NCBI GenBank assembly: GCA_963556695.1
Contig: CAUWAG010000020.1
Span: forward strand, 1,736,001 to 1,800,000
DNA from: Anthostomella pinea
Lineage: Eukaryota; Ascomycota; Sordariomycetes; Xylariales; Xylariaceae
DNA: 64,000 nt
Reading direction: 5' to 3'
Shown: positions 34,204 through 46,731 of the stretch, one piece after another
How positions within the stretch are numbered: position 1 is the first letter of the stretch
Layout of the letters: each line of letters begins with the position of its first letter
Program-made: the position numbers and the translations under genes
Notes under the pieces: generated by a model
The model's database searches: none
What the model saw: only the letters and a program-made list of their open reading frames with translations
Told to the model about the DNA's origin: nothing

Positions 34204-37200
34204 TCAACGCTGAACCCAGCCTTTAACTTGAACCGTTGTCTTGTTATCAGAAATAAGACTATGAAGAGCTTTATTTGGAGACGATTTGGTCATTGAGTCA
34301 GCAGGGTTGTCTTCACCATGGATCCATCGGATTTCTGTGATCTCATGATTCTCGTATGACTGCCGGAGCGCCATGACATCAATCATCAGGCGCTTCTCAT
34401 TGGTAGTGCCGAGCTTGACAAGGCACTGGTATAACGAGTATGAGTCCGTGTAGAGGATCAGGGGGATCGAAGGTACTTCGAGACGTTGGCAGATAGTTGC
34501 CAGTATACGGTAGATCACGTATCCGTAGTCATAGCCAGCAACCATGCCATAGATTTCAGAAGCTAGGCCGCTCCGAGTGACTCTCTTATATTTGGTAGAG
34601 GACCAATGAACAATGTTTCCGGTCAGATCAAATGTGAATATCTCACCATTGCCAGATGATTCATTCCCGAGGATAATGACAAATCCGATCTGTGATGATA
34701 GGTCCTTGTTATTGACAAATGATCCATCAACGAACACAAAGAGTTTAGCAGTAGACAGGTCAGTGGTTACGAATCGAAGTCTACGTGACTTATTGTCTAG
34801 TTGCCATTGAATACGTTTGTTTAGCATCTCGACATCTTTGTCAGAGGGTTCTTGGGCTTGGGCTGCGACAGAATAGTCAAATGCAACTTCTGGTTGACAG
34901 ATGGAGGCAATGTAAGCGCCTCTTGCTCGTTGCTCAATAAATTTCTGCTTGTAGTCCTTGTCACTCATGTCAATCAGGACGAGCTTGTCAGCTTGTCCCT
35001 TTTGAGTCGCTGTCATGCTCTCAGTCTGAAATTCTAGGCGGCATCCGTTAAAGTCGCCAGAAGAACCAGTATCAAACTGGGTTCGTGGCTTCGTCTTGTA
35101 GCCCGCTTTCCTCGTTTCGTTTTTTTCCTTCTCTAAGAAGCCGGTAGTGCCAATGACAAAGGTGTCGTCAGTTTGAAGGGCTGTGATAGCAAAGTCGTTG
35201 CCTTTCTTCGTAATGAATAAACAAGGGTCGTATACGGATGTCTCCATCTCTAGTCTTTCCTTGTGGTGGGCGGAGTATGTGTCATACCAATGATTCCCAG
35301 CTTCTGCAATTCTGTATAGGGGTTTGTTGACGCAAAGAATCGTACCCTCTGGATACTTCTTCTTTAGTTCAATAGGCAGCTTGCATAGGACAAGATGATT
35401 CATAGGGTGTCGTGACTGCGTATAGGCCATGGTGATGTCTCGAGAGGCAGCGAGGCATCCTAGCCGTCATAAGGACGGTGTCAGGGCCATTGCCAGTCGT
35501 TGGCTGCATCGCATGATCGTCAGAGCTTGGGTCATGATATCGTGCTTTTCATGATCGTTATATTCTTGAACGACGAGTCTGCTCTTCTCGTAAGGGCGGT
35601 CATTAACGCCTTTAACAGTGCGGACGAGACAAGAGTTAAACAGTTGGGTGTCGCTGTGAATCTTGCTGTCAAACAGAATGGGGACAAGCACTTCATCGGC
35701 AAATAGAGACTCAATCTCAAAGACATCAGATTGCTTGAAGGGTGCTCCAGGGGTTGTGATCTTGCCTTCAGTGCGCAGTTTCAGGGCGAGAGCATGGTCA
35801 GCACGCTCCTTGTGCAAGAGGAAAATGCCATATTCATCTTGCTGGACGAAGGAGCCAGCAAAGTTCTCCTCTTCGCTTGTAGTCGTAGTGGCCATATGTA
35901 CCATGTATATTTTTCTGGGCCGGCCTCGCGTTCGTTTCGTGCTTTGGACGGGTATAGGGAGCTTCAGAGGGCGGCCGCGACGACCGGGGAGTGTCGGTTC
36001 AGGATATTCGAACAGAACGGGGGCATCGTGGTTGTTAAGCTTCTCAGTATCGAGGGTCGTGTCAGGGTGACGGTTGTACGGCTTGACGTGCGTGCGGTTG
36101 AATAAGGTTGGTCCGTTGACCATCTCAACGGTCACTTCTCGGTCTGTTACCGATAGAACCTTATGCGGGCCTTGATATTTGTCTTTTTCGCGATAGACAA
36201 GGACCTCACTGCCGATGGGAAGAGAGAGAGGCAGTGTTGGGGTTGTATCAGGGCCGTTCCTTGTGTTTAGAGCACTTTGAACGTTGCGCTTGGCTCGAAG
36301 CTTACGTAGTTCGATCATTGCTTTGGCCTGGGCCTGGGCACGTTGAAGCTGCGATTGTGTCGGGGGTGAATCCATTGTAACGCGTGGATAGGCTCCAAAG
36401 ACCAAGAGTGTTGGTACAAGGCCATTAGGACCGGCGGTATCGTTCACGGCTTTTACTGCCATCTGTAGGGCAGCTTCTCAAGAGATCCCAGATGATTGGC
36501 TCGGATGATCTCGTAAGAGCGTCGAATGGGGGTATGATACCGTTCAACCTCGCAATCGACCAATGAGCTTCGACGGGAATCTGGTGACAGGTGATTCCAA
36601 GCAATCGGGCTTCAGCTCAGAATTCTGTGGCTGCGAAGTTGGTACCAGCGTCGTGCGTTAGAACATCTGGAGGACCAAGATAGGTGTTGATCCAACATCG
36701 TTTCAATGCTTCCCAGGTCTCCTTGGCAGACAGGTTGGGGAGGAATTGGGCTGCCTGGAAGGCTGTAGCGGCATCAACGCAGTGAAGGATGGGCTTGCTC
36801 TCCAAGTACATGACATCGACGATGACTTCGTAGTTGAAATCAACATCCTTCTTAATGGAAAACTTGAAGCGTTGTGGTGATGGGCCTTTGACCTGGCAAT
36901 GATGGCAAAACTTGTTGATCATTGCAATGGCATCTCGATTAGCTCCATTGCCAGATTTCTCTAAAAGCTTGTGGAGCTTGCCAACAGAATGGTGGCCGAA
37001 TCGGGTGTGAATACGTCGCAGCTCGGCTTCTGTGAGGAAAATACCAGTTGACGCAGTCGTGGATGCTAAGGGAAAGAACCAAGGGTGGCCCCATTTTTGG
37101 GTGATTGGGATGGACTTGCCATCTCGCAGTCGGATCATTCTATTGGCAATATTGTCAAACATTACGCCAAGCTTGTCGAAGTCTTTCAGGCAGAGGAGGA

Positions 37201-37588
37201 AGGGAGTTTGGGTGTCAATGACATGGAACGTCACGTCTCCAATGGGGGTGTCAACATGGATCGTGCCAAGGGAATCTAGGGGCTGTCCTCTACCGAATTT
37301 AACCGTAGCTTCTCCAACGCGTGATTTATCGAGTAAAACTGAGGGTAGCTCGCGTTGTAAGGCTAGGAATTGACCCTTGCCGGCTATTGAAACAGAAGCA
37401 GCACCAGAATCAGGTATAATTCCTTGGAATATGGAACTGGCGTATCTATCCAGTGTGAAACTGTCAGACTCGAATCCAACTTGCGAGTTGTCCGTGGCAG
37501 TGATTGAATGTTGGAATGCTCGGTCGATAAGTAAGGTGGATATGAGATATTGGACAGCATCGTCACTGCTGTCACTTCTAGAATCCAT
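34204..37588 (-). pseudogene. Copia pol: protease, integrase, RT, RNase H (broken)
   Basis: Three minus-strand segments: 37,588-36,617, with protease site PDSGAASVSIAGKG, the integrase zinc finger HTRFGHHSVGKLHKL ... CHHCQ, and core motifs VIVDVMYLES and LTHDAGTNF; 36,462-35,467, the integrase C-terminal and linker region including VTVEMVNGPTLFNRTHVKPY and a GRPRK motif; and 35,430-34,204, RT end (NKPLYRIAEAGNHWYDTY, DPCLF, ALQTDDTFVIG) and RNase H (FVDGSFVNNKDLSSQIGFV ... VHWSSTKYKRVTRSGLASE). The N-terminal part of RT is short, so part has been lost between segments. Gaps of 35-155 bp hold stops and frameshifts. Confidence 0.85.
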
Positions 37589-37915
37589 GACATGTTGGTC
37601 ATGTGTGTCATCGGGGTCTGAGTCAAGATCTGGCTCGTAATCGGCCAGGAAATAGATATAGGCAGAGCCTGTGGTCGGTCGTGAACGGAAATGTTGATCG
37701 TGTCGCCATTTCTCTTTGGATCTCCGCTGTTCCTCTGGAGAATGCTTCCACGATCGACAGTCAGGGTCACTACAGATGTAACAACGTCTGGTAATGTTGC
37801 CATCTCATTTGCTATATTGCTTGTCTTTCCGCCGGTGAAACTTGCGATCAGTAAAGTACTGATTAGTAGTATGTTGGGCGCTGTCAGCTGAGTCTTCAGA
37901 GGTCTGGAGTAATTG

Positions 37916-39366
37916 TTAGAGATTTGAAGCAAGAGCTTTAAACGTGTGTGAAGGAGTGAATAAGGCGTAGTTGAATTCTTTGATACCACAGCAGGCGCGT
38001 TCCACAGCTGCAATCAGCTGTGTCTTGCCTAGGTACGAAGGGCCAAGGGCACGTTGACAGAGTTGCAGTTTGCCAAGGAGTGCCTCAAGGATCTCCATGC
38101 CGGTCTTGCCAGCATTCTCAGGTCGTGCCTTTATGTTGATATAGGTGATTGTTGACCAATCGCGATGATATTGAGTCTTGTTAACTTCCGTGTCAAAATA
38201 TGCCTTGAGACGGTTGTACATGTCTGAGAACATCGAGTGACGGCTGATATGGTGTATGAAGTATTCTTGAGCTGTGCCAGTGAGGACTTGGGGGAATACT
38301 GCGTGGAACTGGCCAGGTTTGACGCCAATGGTAGAACATGTGTTTAGGAAGTAGCGTATCTTGTCATTCAGAATATCGTAGGGTCGTCCTGAGTAGCAGT
38401 TCTTCTCTTTCCAGATCTTGGCAAATATTGTGATTGTTCCAGGAGTTAGGTCCTTGTTGGGCACTGGGATAGGGGGAATCTGGGTATATGGATCAGGTGG
38501 TTGATTCTGTAGCCATTGGTTGTGCTGCTGGTATGTTCCGAAGCCAGGGTCTGGTGTGATAGCGATGTGCCGAGGATCGGGCATGAAGTTGCCAGTTGTA
38601 TATGCCGTTGGGATTTGTGGTGGTGAGGGATTCTGGTACTGGGCTAGATTTAGATCTGGGGTAGTCTTTTGTGATGCATGTTCAGCGGTAACAGAAGGGA
38701 TGTCATCATGAGGATCAATCAAATCTGGGGTATCAGCATTAGGAGCATTAGTCTGTGTAGCCATGCAGACATTAATAATTTTCCAGACATTTGGGTATGG
38801 ATAAGTAGTTCTTGCTCTGTCAAGTAAGACTTTGTCCCAGGTTGGGAGGTCCTTTGTGGTAACAAGGTTGGCAAGGGCGTCTGCAATGGAATGGTTTGTT
38901 TTGCCTAGATAGATTCCTTTAGAGTTGAGGCATTTCCTGAAGATGTCTCGTATGGTGCGCTCAACCTTCTCAAAGTCTGCCTTTGTCCAGTTCTCAAAGT
39001 CCATCTAGAATGTCTCGTGAATCTCGAAGGGGACGGGCGTCTTAGCATTATTGTAGCGGTCGATACATGACAAGGTGTACGAGTTGAAATGGGTATCCTC
39101 GTCATATTCAAGGTCGATTGTTTTCTAAATTTGATGCGATCAAGATCAATGAGGTCAACAAGGTTGACATATAGGTTGCGGTCGCTGAGATATCGTAGCT
39201 TCTTGTCTCTCACAATGTCTGCAGGGTCTTGAGCGACTTGGATTTCGCTGTTGCCATTGCTGGAGGCCATCTTGTCGGATGTACTCGTGTCGGATGTACT
39301 TGTGTTGGATATGGTCGTGTCGGATGGACGTGTCGATGGATGTGTGTCAGGTGGTTCTGTCAACAA
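37916..39366 (-). pseudogene. Copia gag (broken)
   Basis: Two minus frames: 39,366-38,905 starts with a Thr/Ser/Asp repeat region (SDTTISNTSTSDTSTSDK) followed by DPADIVRDKKLRYLSDRNLY; 39,004-37,916 starts MDFENWTKADFEKVERTIRD, with a Pro/Gln/Asp-rich middle and a gag core (YSGRPYDILNDKIRYFLNTC ... HAVFPQVLTGTAQEYF). A frameshift and a stop near 39,000-39,120 separate them. No zinc knuckle was seen. Gag forms the particle of the element. Confidence 0.75.
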
Positions 39367-39696
39367 TCTGGCATGTGTCGGATGGGCGTGTGTCGGACGG
39401 GCGCGTCAGATGGATGTGTGGGGGAGGGTTCTGTCAACAGTCTGTGCTGCCGCGCGGGATATGAGTATTGCTGTGATTGCAGCGTAATCTATTGCCTCGA
39501 GTCGCCTCTTGAGGAATGTTTGTAGTAGAAAACCTCGGATCTTGTGCTGTGCCTCGAATCGCCTCTTGAGGAACGTTTGCGACAGAAGATCCAGATCTTT
39601 GGCTGTATCCCAAGTCTCGTGTCAGGAACGTTGATACAGTAAGACCTCTTCTTTTCCTTGCTTATCTGTGTTGTCTTGGGAGACAACACTGATCAG

Positions 39697-39900
39697 TGTT
39701 GGAACAGGCTTGAACGATCAATCATAATACTCGAGTATGGTGTCAAGGTCATGATGTTGCTGATGGTTGGATTGAGAGGAATCTAGCTGGACTCAAAGGT
39801 CTGGCCAAGTGCCCTCTCAATCCACTATCTTATCTTATCTAATCATACATGTGGGTCCTGGTATAGATGGTTTGCAGTCTGGAATCGCATGGATCCAACA
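39697..39900 (-). repeat. Copia LTR (5' LTR of the element)
   Basis: 204 bp, about 97% identical to the other LTR, followed by TAGTT at 39,901-39,905. Confidence 0.9.
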
Positions 39901-39905
39901 TAGTT

Positions 39906-40215
39906 AAAGTATAAAAATATAGCTACCGGGTTTAAAGTTAAAAAAACCGACCTTTTAATTAAAACATGAAAATTAAGGCCTTAAAAGTTAAATTAAAGCG
40001 GTTACGGTTAAAAAAGCGCTAAAAAATCCTTAATTTTAATACAAAGTTTAAACAATTACAAAGGTACTAAGTACAGGTAGTACTATTACCCCTAGTACTT
40101 TTATACATATATTAAAAGTTATAGTTAATAGTAACGAGAAAGAAAGGAAAATGAAGACTCGGCTAAAACGGCCGCTTTAAAAGCTATATAAAAGCTTAAA
40201 TAAACCCGTTTAAAG
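39906..40215. other. AT-rich block, right part
   Basis: AT-rich non-coding sequence, the continuation of 33,511-33,943 interrupted by the copia element. Confidence 0.65.
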
Positions 40216-41058
40216 GGATCCATTCGGGCGCCTACTAGATATCACGAATGAGCAACTTCAGCGCTATGGAATGATAATTTTGCTGGATTTCTTTGACCTG
40301 AATGACTTCTTTTAGATGTGGGTGAATAAGGGGGTGTTTTGGTGGTGTTGGTGGGGTTTGGCTGTACGAGATGTGGGGGTGTACAAGATGTGGGGGGGGG
40401 GATGGTATAGCTCACGATGTCATTATGTAAGGACGGGGTTTCGATCACCAGGACTGCGCTTTCTGCGGTGTGCATGGTCCACACCGCCCTTAAACCCTGA
40501 CTACTGTGCTGTGGCTTGCATAATCAGCCTTCCCAACTGTACCCCTGACGGTGTTTAGCCAGTAAGCTCGCGACTGTAAGCGCGCGTGCCCTGGCCGCAT
40601 GTAAGGGTGGCTGGCCGCGAATCCTTCGACTCAGCGATTGGGTACACCAACGTTGTGGTAACTCATGGGACAGGCCGGATTGCGCCCCACTTGACTTCAA
40701 ACCATGTTGGTTGTCTGAAACGCAGATGATGCCCGTATATGAAGATGATGGATAGCGGCGGAAGCTTTCTGTAATGTTCCCAGGGTCAAGAGGCCACACT
40801 GTCAGCCCTGCACGAATGACACTTTCGCGGCTACGACTTTCCGTATCTTGATTGCCATATATTCCTGAGAGCGCCGACTTGAATCGTTGGCTACCCGACC
40901 CCGAATGCGCCCCTCTAATCACCATTTGATAAGATTCCAGCATATCCAGCATCGGGAATACTTATCGGGCAGACTTCCTTCTCTTTGAATCGTTGGTACC
41001 TTACCCATTATCACACATCGGTAGTCACTGCCAACCTCCACCATATCATCAATTCATC
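40216..41058. other. Intergenic, dynamin upstream region
   Basis: A G-rich tract (GGGGGTGTACAAGATGTGGGGGGGGG) at about 40,374-40,398, broken here only by description, and no supported gene. The last 150 bp form the leader of the dynamin-like gene. Confidence 0.5.
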
Positions 41059-43993
41059 ATGGACAGTATAACCCTCGACCGCGTCGCTCTGGAGCAGCTC
41101 CACGGGGAGCAGAAAGCACTGCTAGATACTATAGATGACATGCGCAAGCACGGAGTCGGTCGCTTCGTTGATCTGCCCCAGATCATTGTCGTGGGAGACC
41201 AGTCGTCGGGGAAAAGCTCAGTGCTGGAAGCAATCTCCAGAGTTCGCTTCCCCGTCAAGGATGGGCTTTGTACACGTTTCGCGACCGAGCTTGTACTTCG
41301 TACCGACACACAGGCAAAAGTTGATGTTCGAATCCAGAACACGACGGCTTCATTGAGTCAACCTTCCCAATTCAAAGAATCAGGATCCAGCCAGGACGAT
41401 TTGCCCGGAATCATCGAGGCCGCCAAGTCTCAGATGCTCAGCGGTCTCGCCACCTTTTCCGAGGACGTTCTGCGAGTCGAGATTAGTGGCCCAAATGTGC
41501 CCCATTTGACCCTTGTCGATCTTCCCGGGTTCTATCATTCTGAGGATGAGAATCAGTCTGCTGCAGGCCGAGCGATTGTGGACCGCCTGGTGGAAGGCTA
41601 TATGGCTCGAAAGACCAGTATCATCCTGGCAATCGTCTCCGCGAGGAACCAGGTGATACTACAGCGAGTTTTGTCGATGGTCAGGCACCATGACCCGAAC
41701 AAAACTCGGACGCTTGGCATCATTACCAAGCCGGACCTTCTGGTGCCTGGCTCCCAAGATGAGGCCAGCTTCATCAGCCTAGCCAAGAACATAGAAAGAT
41801 CGCACACACTGTCACTTGGATGGCACGTTCTACGCAATCGCGGCGAGAAGGAAGAATCTGATTCTCACGCCGAGAGAGATCAGAAAGAACAAGAGTTCTT
41901 CCAGACAGGTCTCTGGTCCATTGTGCCATCGATCAACCGAGGGGTGGGGACGCTCCGCAAGAAGCTTAGTACCATCCTACTTGAACACATCAGAGGAAAC
42001 CTTCAAGAACTCATCCAGGCCTTACAGGAGCAGATCAATGATCGCCAGAGCAGGCTCAAGCGTCTCGGTGAGTCTCGGTCAACACCACGAGAGCTCCGAG
42101 CCCATCTAGACGGTATTATTTCCCAGTTTCAGATTTTGTCGCTGAACGCGGTTGATGGCAACTACGCCAATGACTTCTTCGGCGGCTTATACCCCCCTAG
42201 TGGACGTTCGTCCATCACGGACAGCAGGATCAGAAAGCTTCGTGCGCTTGTTCGAGATCTGAACCGCGCATTTGCTTATGTTCTATCGACCAAAGGCTCC
42301 CGGCGATTGATTATATACGAGGATGAAGAAGATGAAGAAGATGAAGAAGATGAAGAAGATGAAGAAGATGAAGAAGATGACGAGGATGACGAAGATTACA
42401 AGGTCAACTCGCACGCATCGGATGTTGCACTGCCATCTTTCCTGAAGGCACTAACCAGACACTACAACTTTGATGATCCAGAAAAGGTCACCTTCGCGTC
42501 TATCACTCAAGATCTCGCCTCACTCTCATCTGCCAATCAAGGCAACGAATTCCCAGGAACAGCGAATGACCGTCTAGCTGTGAAGCTTTTTCAAGACCAG
42601 TCTCAACCCTGGGAGGCAATCGCGCGGCGACATCTTGAGTTGATGCTGCGTGTAACCCAAGAGTTCGTCGAGAAGCTTATAGGCCACATAACTGGACCTG
42701 ATCAGAAGACAAACTCTGCCATTTTATCAGAAATTGTCGATCCATTCTTCGAGAAAACATCTTCAGTACTAGAAAAGAAGTTGCAGGAGCTTCTTCGTCA
42801 CTTTCGAAGCGGATACCCACAGCCCTTGGACGCCGACTTTCGGTCGATTCTGGCTAGTCGCCGGCGAAAGAACCTCACGTCTGAGGTGATGCGAGACCTT
42901 GTCGCCAAGCGCCCTGAGTTATTCACGGAAGAAGCGCGTCTTGAACTGGGAAGACTTCAAATTCCCAGGCGCACGAGTGATTTCGGAGTTGAGGGACTGA
43001 TTGATAAATCCGAAGCCTACTATGAGGTCTGTCGGCCGCCCCCGGGAGATATTTCAGCTAACCAGTGTGGACAGATGTCTCTGAGGACCTTCACGGACAA
43101 CATGATCATCCTGGCGATCGAGAACTGCCTTATTAGTAAGATTCCCTTCATATTCACCACCGAGAATGTGAACCATATGGGAGACAAAAGGCTTCAGCGA
43201 CTGGCTGCAGAATCGCCGGAAATCCAAGTCGAACGGTCTGAGCTGGCAACCGAACTTGAAGCTCTCGGACAGGGTCTGCAACTCTGCAATAAGTACAGAT
43301 CTCGTAGAACAACAGGTATGTCGATTGCCGCTCAAGAGTCAGTGGGTAGGCTCACTGATACGCGTCATGCAGTCATACCCTCGGTGCTGCTGGAGATGGA
43401 AGCCCCGCCGTCGATGAGCTCTTCAGAATCAGGAGGTCGGCACGGCTCAGAAGGACCAGGGACATCACCACGAAGCCTCTTCACTCCCCCAACACCGCCT
43501 ACACAGCAAGCCAAATCCAATCCATTAGCCAATCGACCACCACCGTCTGCTTCTCTGTTCCAGTTTTCACCAGACCCGGCAGGACCTTTCGCCACGCCCA
43601 ATTCATCCTTACGCGCGACGTCCACCATCTCCGCCCCTAAGTCCACAAACCCTTTCAGTACCGAGGGTTTATCTGCAGCCCGGCAGGCCGGAACTTCCTC
43701 TTCACCGTCTTTCAGCGTCCCTCCCGAAGCCACTTCTAGACCAAGTGGGAGCTTCTTCGGCGGTTGGCAGAATCCGAGCAACTCCAAAACGTGTAAGTGC
43801 GGTGCATCACCATAACGAAGGCCTCCTCTAACCGGTTCTGCGTGTTAGAAGAGCCCTATCCACACGCGCGTTTCCCGACCACGTCAAGGTATCTCAAGGG
43901 ATTGAACTCTTTCAATCGATTTACGCCCAGGAGCCGTATGATCAAGTCTCGCCTGAGGAGTTAAGGTGGACGGAGGCATACTGCCGAACATGA
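41059..43993 (+). CDS. Dynamin-like GTPase with nucleoporin-like C-terminus
   Basis: Start at MDSITLDRVALEQ (41,059); an upstream in-frame ATG at 40,993 would add 22 poorly coding residues. GTPase domain: G1 GDQSSGKSSVLEAIS, G3 DLPGFYHS, G4 TKPDLL. Middle domain follows, with an inserted acidic repeat (GAA/GAT codons, 42,319-42,396) and an Arg-rich part. GED at about 43,080-43,310 (TDNMIILAIENCLISKIPFI). An intron-like 57-bp segment at 43,316-43,372 (GTATGT ... GCTCACTGAT ... GCAG) is in frame and free of stops, so it may be spliced or retained. After it comes a Ser/Pro/Phe-rich tail, then a likely intron of about 58-61 bp near 43,791-43,853 leading to an exon reading ELFQSIYAQEPYDQVSPEEL and ending at TGA 43,993. 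Members remodel membranes using GTP. Confidence 0.9.
42319..42396 (+). repeat. Coding (GATGAAGAA)n microsatellite
   Basis: Eight or so GATGAAGAA units coding Asp-Glu-Glu repeats inside the dynamin gene; a likely site of length polymorphism. Confidence 0.9.
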
Positions 43994-44834
43994 GACGATA
44001 TGCGAAGAATGACGAGTAGCTGTGTACGAAAGCGTCTTGATTTTCTGCAAATCTATTATCCTGGTGTTATCTTCATCAAGTCGGTCGACCTCTCGCATGC
44101 TCTGAGTGTCGCGTCGTACAAATATCTTAGTCAATGTGGCTTTTATCAGTTGGCACTTACGGTCATTTGTAGAACTATTTCACCACCTTGAGTTTTATTT
44201 TACTTAGGCCTACAATCGATATTCAGGTTTTATACGTCTTGCTTCGGGGTAACTGTGGGTCTGTTATACCTATCTATATACAAGTGCCCATCGCAGCAAG
44301 GAGCAACATATTTGCAAACAGCGGCACATTTATTAGCTAATCCAATATTTGCAAGTCTTGTCATCCTCCGTACGTGCCACAGTCCGGGCTATAAATATAG
44401 TATGGTCGATATACGCAGCACTTGAACATGCTTTGATGAAGTAACCAGTTGCCAGCACAGGTGAATATAGCGATGTGTGTACTTTGATCCTTTTTCCTGA
44501 TTGAAATATATACACGACTCCTTTCTGTTGACGTCCTCCGCTGCCCGGGATAGTCTTTTACTTCTTGCCCCGTGATAAGATCAACCAAGCGGTCTCCTGG
44601 GACAACTCAAACCACCTCGCCTAGACGACCCCCACCGTGTCAACCACAATTTACCACCACCTGCTCCAGATACTGCAAACCTCCTTCACACCATCCGTTA
44701 CCCGCTACTCGCAAATTTCCCATCCACGAGGCCAGCAATTCCCATCTCTTCAATCGCCGCGGCCGATTGCACAACTTTCCGAATGTCGTAAGCCTTCGGC
44801 ACCCTCATCACGAGCGGTATAACCACATACATGC
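43994..44834. other. Intergenic, no gene recognised
   Basis: Short frames only. The last 200 bp (CCACC/CACCACC-rich) form the leader of the RNA-ligase-like gene. Confidence 0.5.
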
Positions 44835-45911
44835 ATGATGGCTCCCCCCCGAAAGCTTGCCTTCACAGGACGGGTCCAGGAGGTGATATACGGTTCGGAT
44901 GAAACCCCGAGAGTCGGCGTTGCCGTCGTCAACGGCACCGCCTGCGCAGTCGGCTCCGGAATGATAGCATCAAACGATGTTGTGATCGTCTTCAATGCGG
45001 ACACTTTCGTCCCCAGCGCCGGACATGCGCCCACATTCGACCAAACCCGAACCCCAGCCCACCGGGACCCTGCAACCCTAAATGGCGTTGAAGGCATCCG
45101 TGTCAAGCCTATCATCCTAGATGGAAAGCTCTCTGCAGCCTTTGCACTGAAGACAGACCTATATCCAAACATCCACGGCAAAGTTCGGGCCTTCGCCTCC
45201 CGCCATTCGATTACCAGCCTCGATCAGAAATTCCTAGGTATTCAAGTCCCTGTGAGCTTGGGCCTCAAAGCTTGGGAGCCGAAGGTTGCATTCGACATAG
45301 TTTATGAACGACCCGACTTCATTCCGATCAACACTGTACCGGACATAAAGGCCACTACGGCATTCTAAGATGCCTCAAACTACTGCCTTAACTTCCAAGT
45401 CAGCGCCAAACCGCTCGGTTACCCCATGGCGGTTTACTACTTGCAGACGCAATCCGCCTTTGCCGACGCGATACGACACTGCGAAACTGGCCGCATTGTC
45501 GAGACAGGCCGAGTAGGAGTCTGCGGCGAGCGCTTCGATTACGTGGAGATGTTCTCCAACCCGTCATGGCGAGCCGCGCTTACCACAGGCCTTGCCGAGA
45601 AGCTGATTGCCTTCAATCGCAACATCGTTCTCGTCGGAGTCCAGAACGAGAGATCAGTCGGAGATCAAGGACGTGTCACGTACGAATTCGTGGTTATAAG
45701 CATCTGGGATCTGGACGAGCAGAGACGGTGGTCTTTTGAGCAGACCAGACGTCAGCTTGCCGCATGGGGGCTTCAAACTCCTCGTTTGCTTGGGCAATCA
45801 TCCCTCTGGGACATCGGCGCCGGTACTGCGAAGGCTGCATATGGCCATACCAGTCCCGTTGGCTTGGTCTTCGAGAGCTTGGACGGAGGCATCGTCTTTG
45901 GTCAGGATTGA
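44835..45911 (+). pseudogene. RNA-ligase-like protein, broken and lacking catalytic motifs
   Basis: Two segments in one frame, 44,835-45,368 and 45,369-45,911, separated only by a TAA at 45,366-45,368. The first resembles the OB-fold N-terminal part of Deinococcus-type (Rnl5/DraRnl) RNA ligases: RVGVAVVNGTACAVGSGMI, VVIVFNADTFVP, GIRVKPIILDGKLSAAFAL. The second resembles the ligase domain: GRVGVCGERFDYVEM, the FVVISIWDLDEQRRW strand and GLVFESLDGGIVF. The nucleotidyl-accepting motif K-x-DG-x-x-M reads AKPLGYPM, keeping the Lys (codon 45,408-45,410) but losing the Asp; the motif III Glu and motif IV Glu positions are not Glu. Motif V is absent. Family members reseal RNA ends with ATP. Either a pseudogene or a sequence-drifted relative. 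Confidence 0.6.
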
Positions 45912-46731
45912 ATTGGTGCTAGAGGTAAAGTCTCGTCAAAGCAATACACAGATCGGGTATCATAGCTAACAACCACAGCCTTCAGATTCTGTGATCAATT
46001 AGCATTACCGAAGACAACCTCGGGCCAACTTCGCAAGGACCGTCAGAAACTGGCGAGCCACATCTCCCATCACCAGATCTCCAGTACGCAAGGGTGGTCA
46101 AAAGAAAAGACTCGTGGCTACGGTAAGTTTGCACCAATGGATGGCATGCAACGGACAGGATGCAGACTGACTTCAGAGCAAAAGATTCAGATAAACACGA
46201 CCACGGCTCGTTAAGACGAGTAGACCGCAACCTAGGCCGGAATCTACAAGGGGAGACCGTGGGGCATAGGGTTTCTCGAGGACCAGCTGGACCTTGGCGG
46301 TTACTTGACGAGATGCCGTTGAGATGGGGGCAATTTCAACATGCAGAAGCAATTTCGATCTTCCCTACTCGTTGCTCGGCTTGCAGTCGACATCCGTCAC
46401 TGGGGCATTACGGAACATTTCATCGATCCAGCTGCTTGTAAGATATTGGCCCATACTCACGTGGGTCAAGAGATAAAATATATGTGTAGCAATAAAGCAG
46501 AAGTGGAGGTGCAAGGGTTAAACTCATGGTGTGTGTGATGTGTGACTCCCCTCGGGATGTTACAACCCTCTCCATCACAACGGGAAAATGAGGAGTCCAC
46601 CCAGGCCGTGGCAAGTCAGCCGCTGAACCATAAACGCAATCAGTTGTTACTATAATCTCTTTAACCTTATTGAAGGGATTTGAATCCTGGGACAACATCC
46701 CCAAGCTCTAAAAGTCTCCCATTGCCACTCC
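45912..46731. other. Unassigned sequence
   Basis: Plus-strand frames at 46,160-46,440 and 46,341-46,538 overlap but show no known motif. They may be the remnant of the end of the RNA-ligase-like gene. Confidence 0.35.

Larger units (their letters stand above)
33944..39900 (-). mobile_element. Ty1/copia retrotransposon with target duplication
   Basis: A 5,957-bp element with 204-bp LTRs at 33,944-34,147 and 39,697-39,900. Read on the coding (minus) strand, each LTR starts TGTTGGATCC and ends GTTCCAACA or GTTCTAACA. Both ends are flanked by TAGTT (33,939-33,943; 39,901-39,905). Order of domains is gag, protease, integrase, RT, RNase H, which is copia order. The LTRs differ by about six transitions (for example CGAAGG/CAAAGG, TGTTAG/TGTTGG, GTATGG/GCATGG), so the insertion is fairly old or lightly RIPed. 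Stops and shifts break the polyprotein. Confidence 0.93.
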
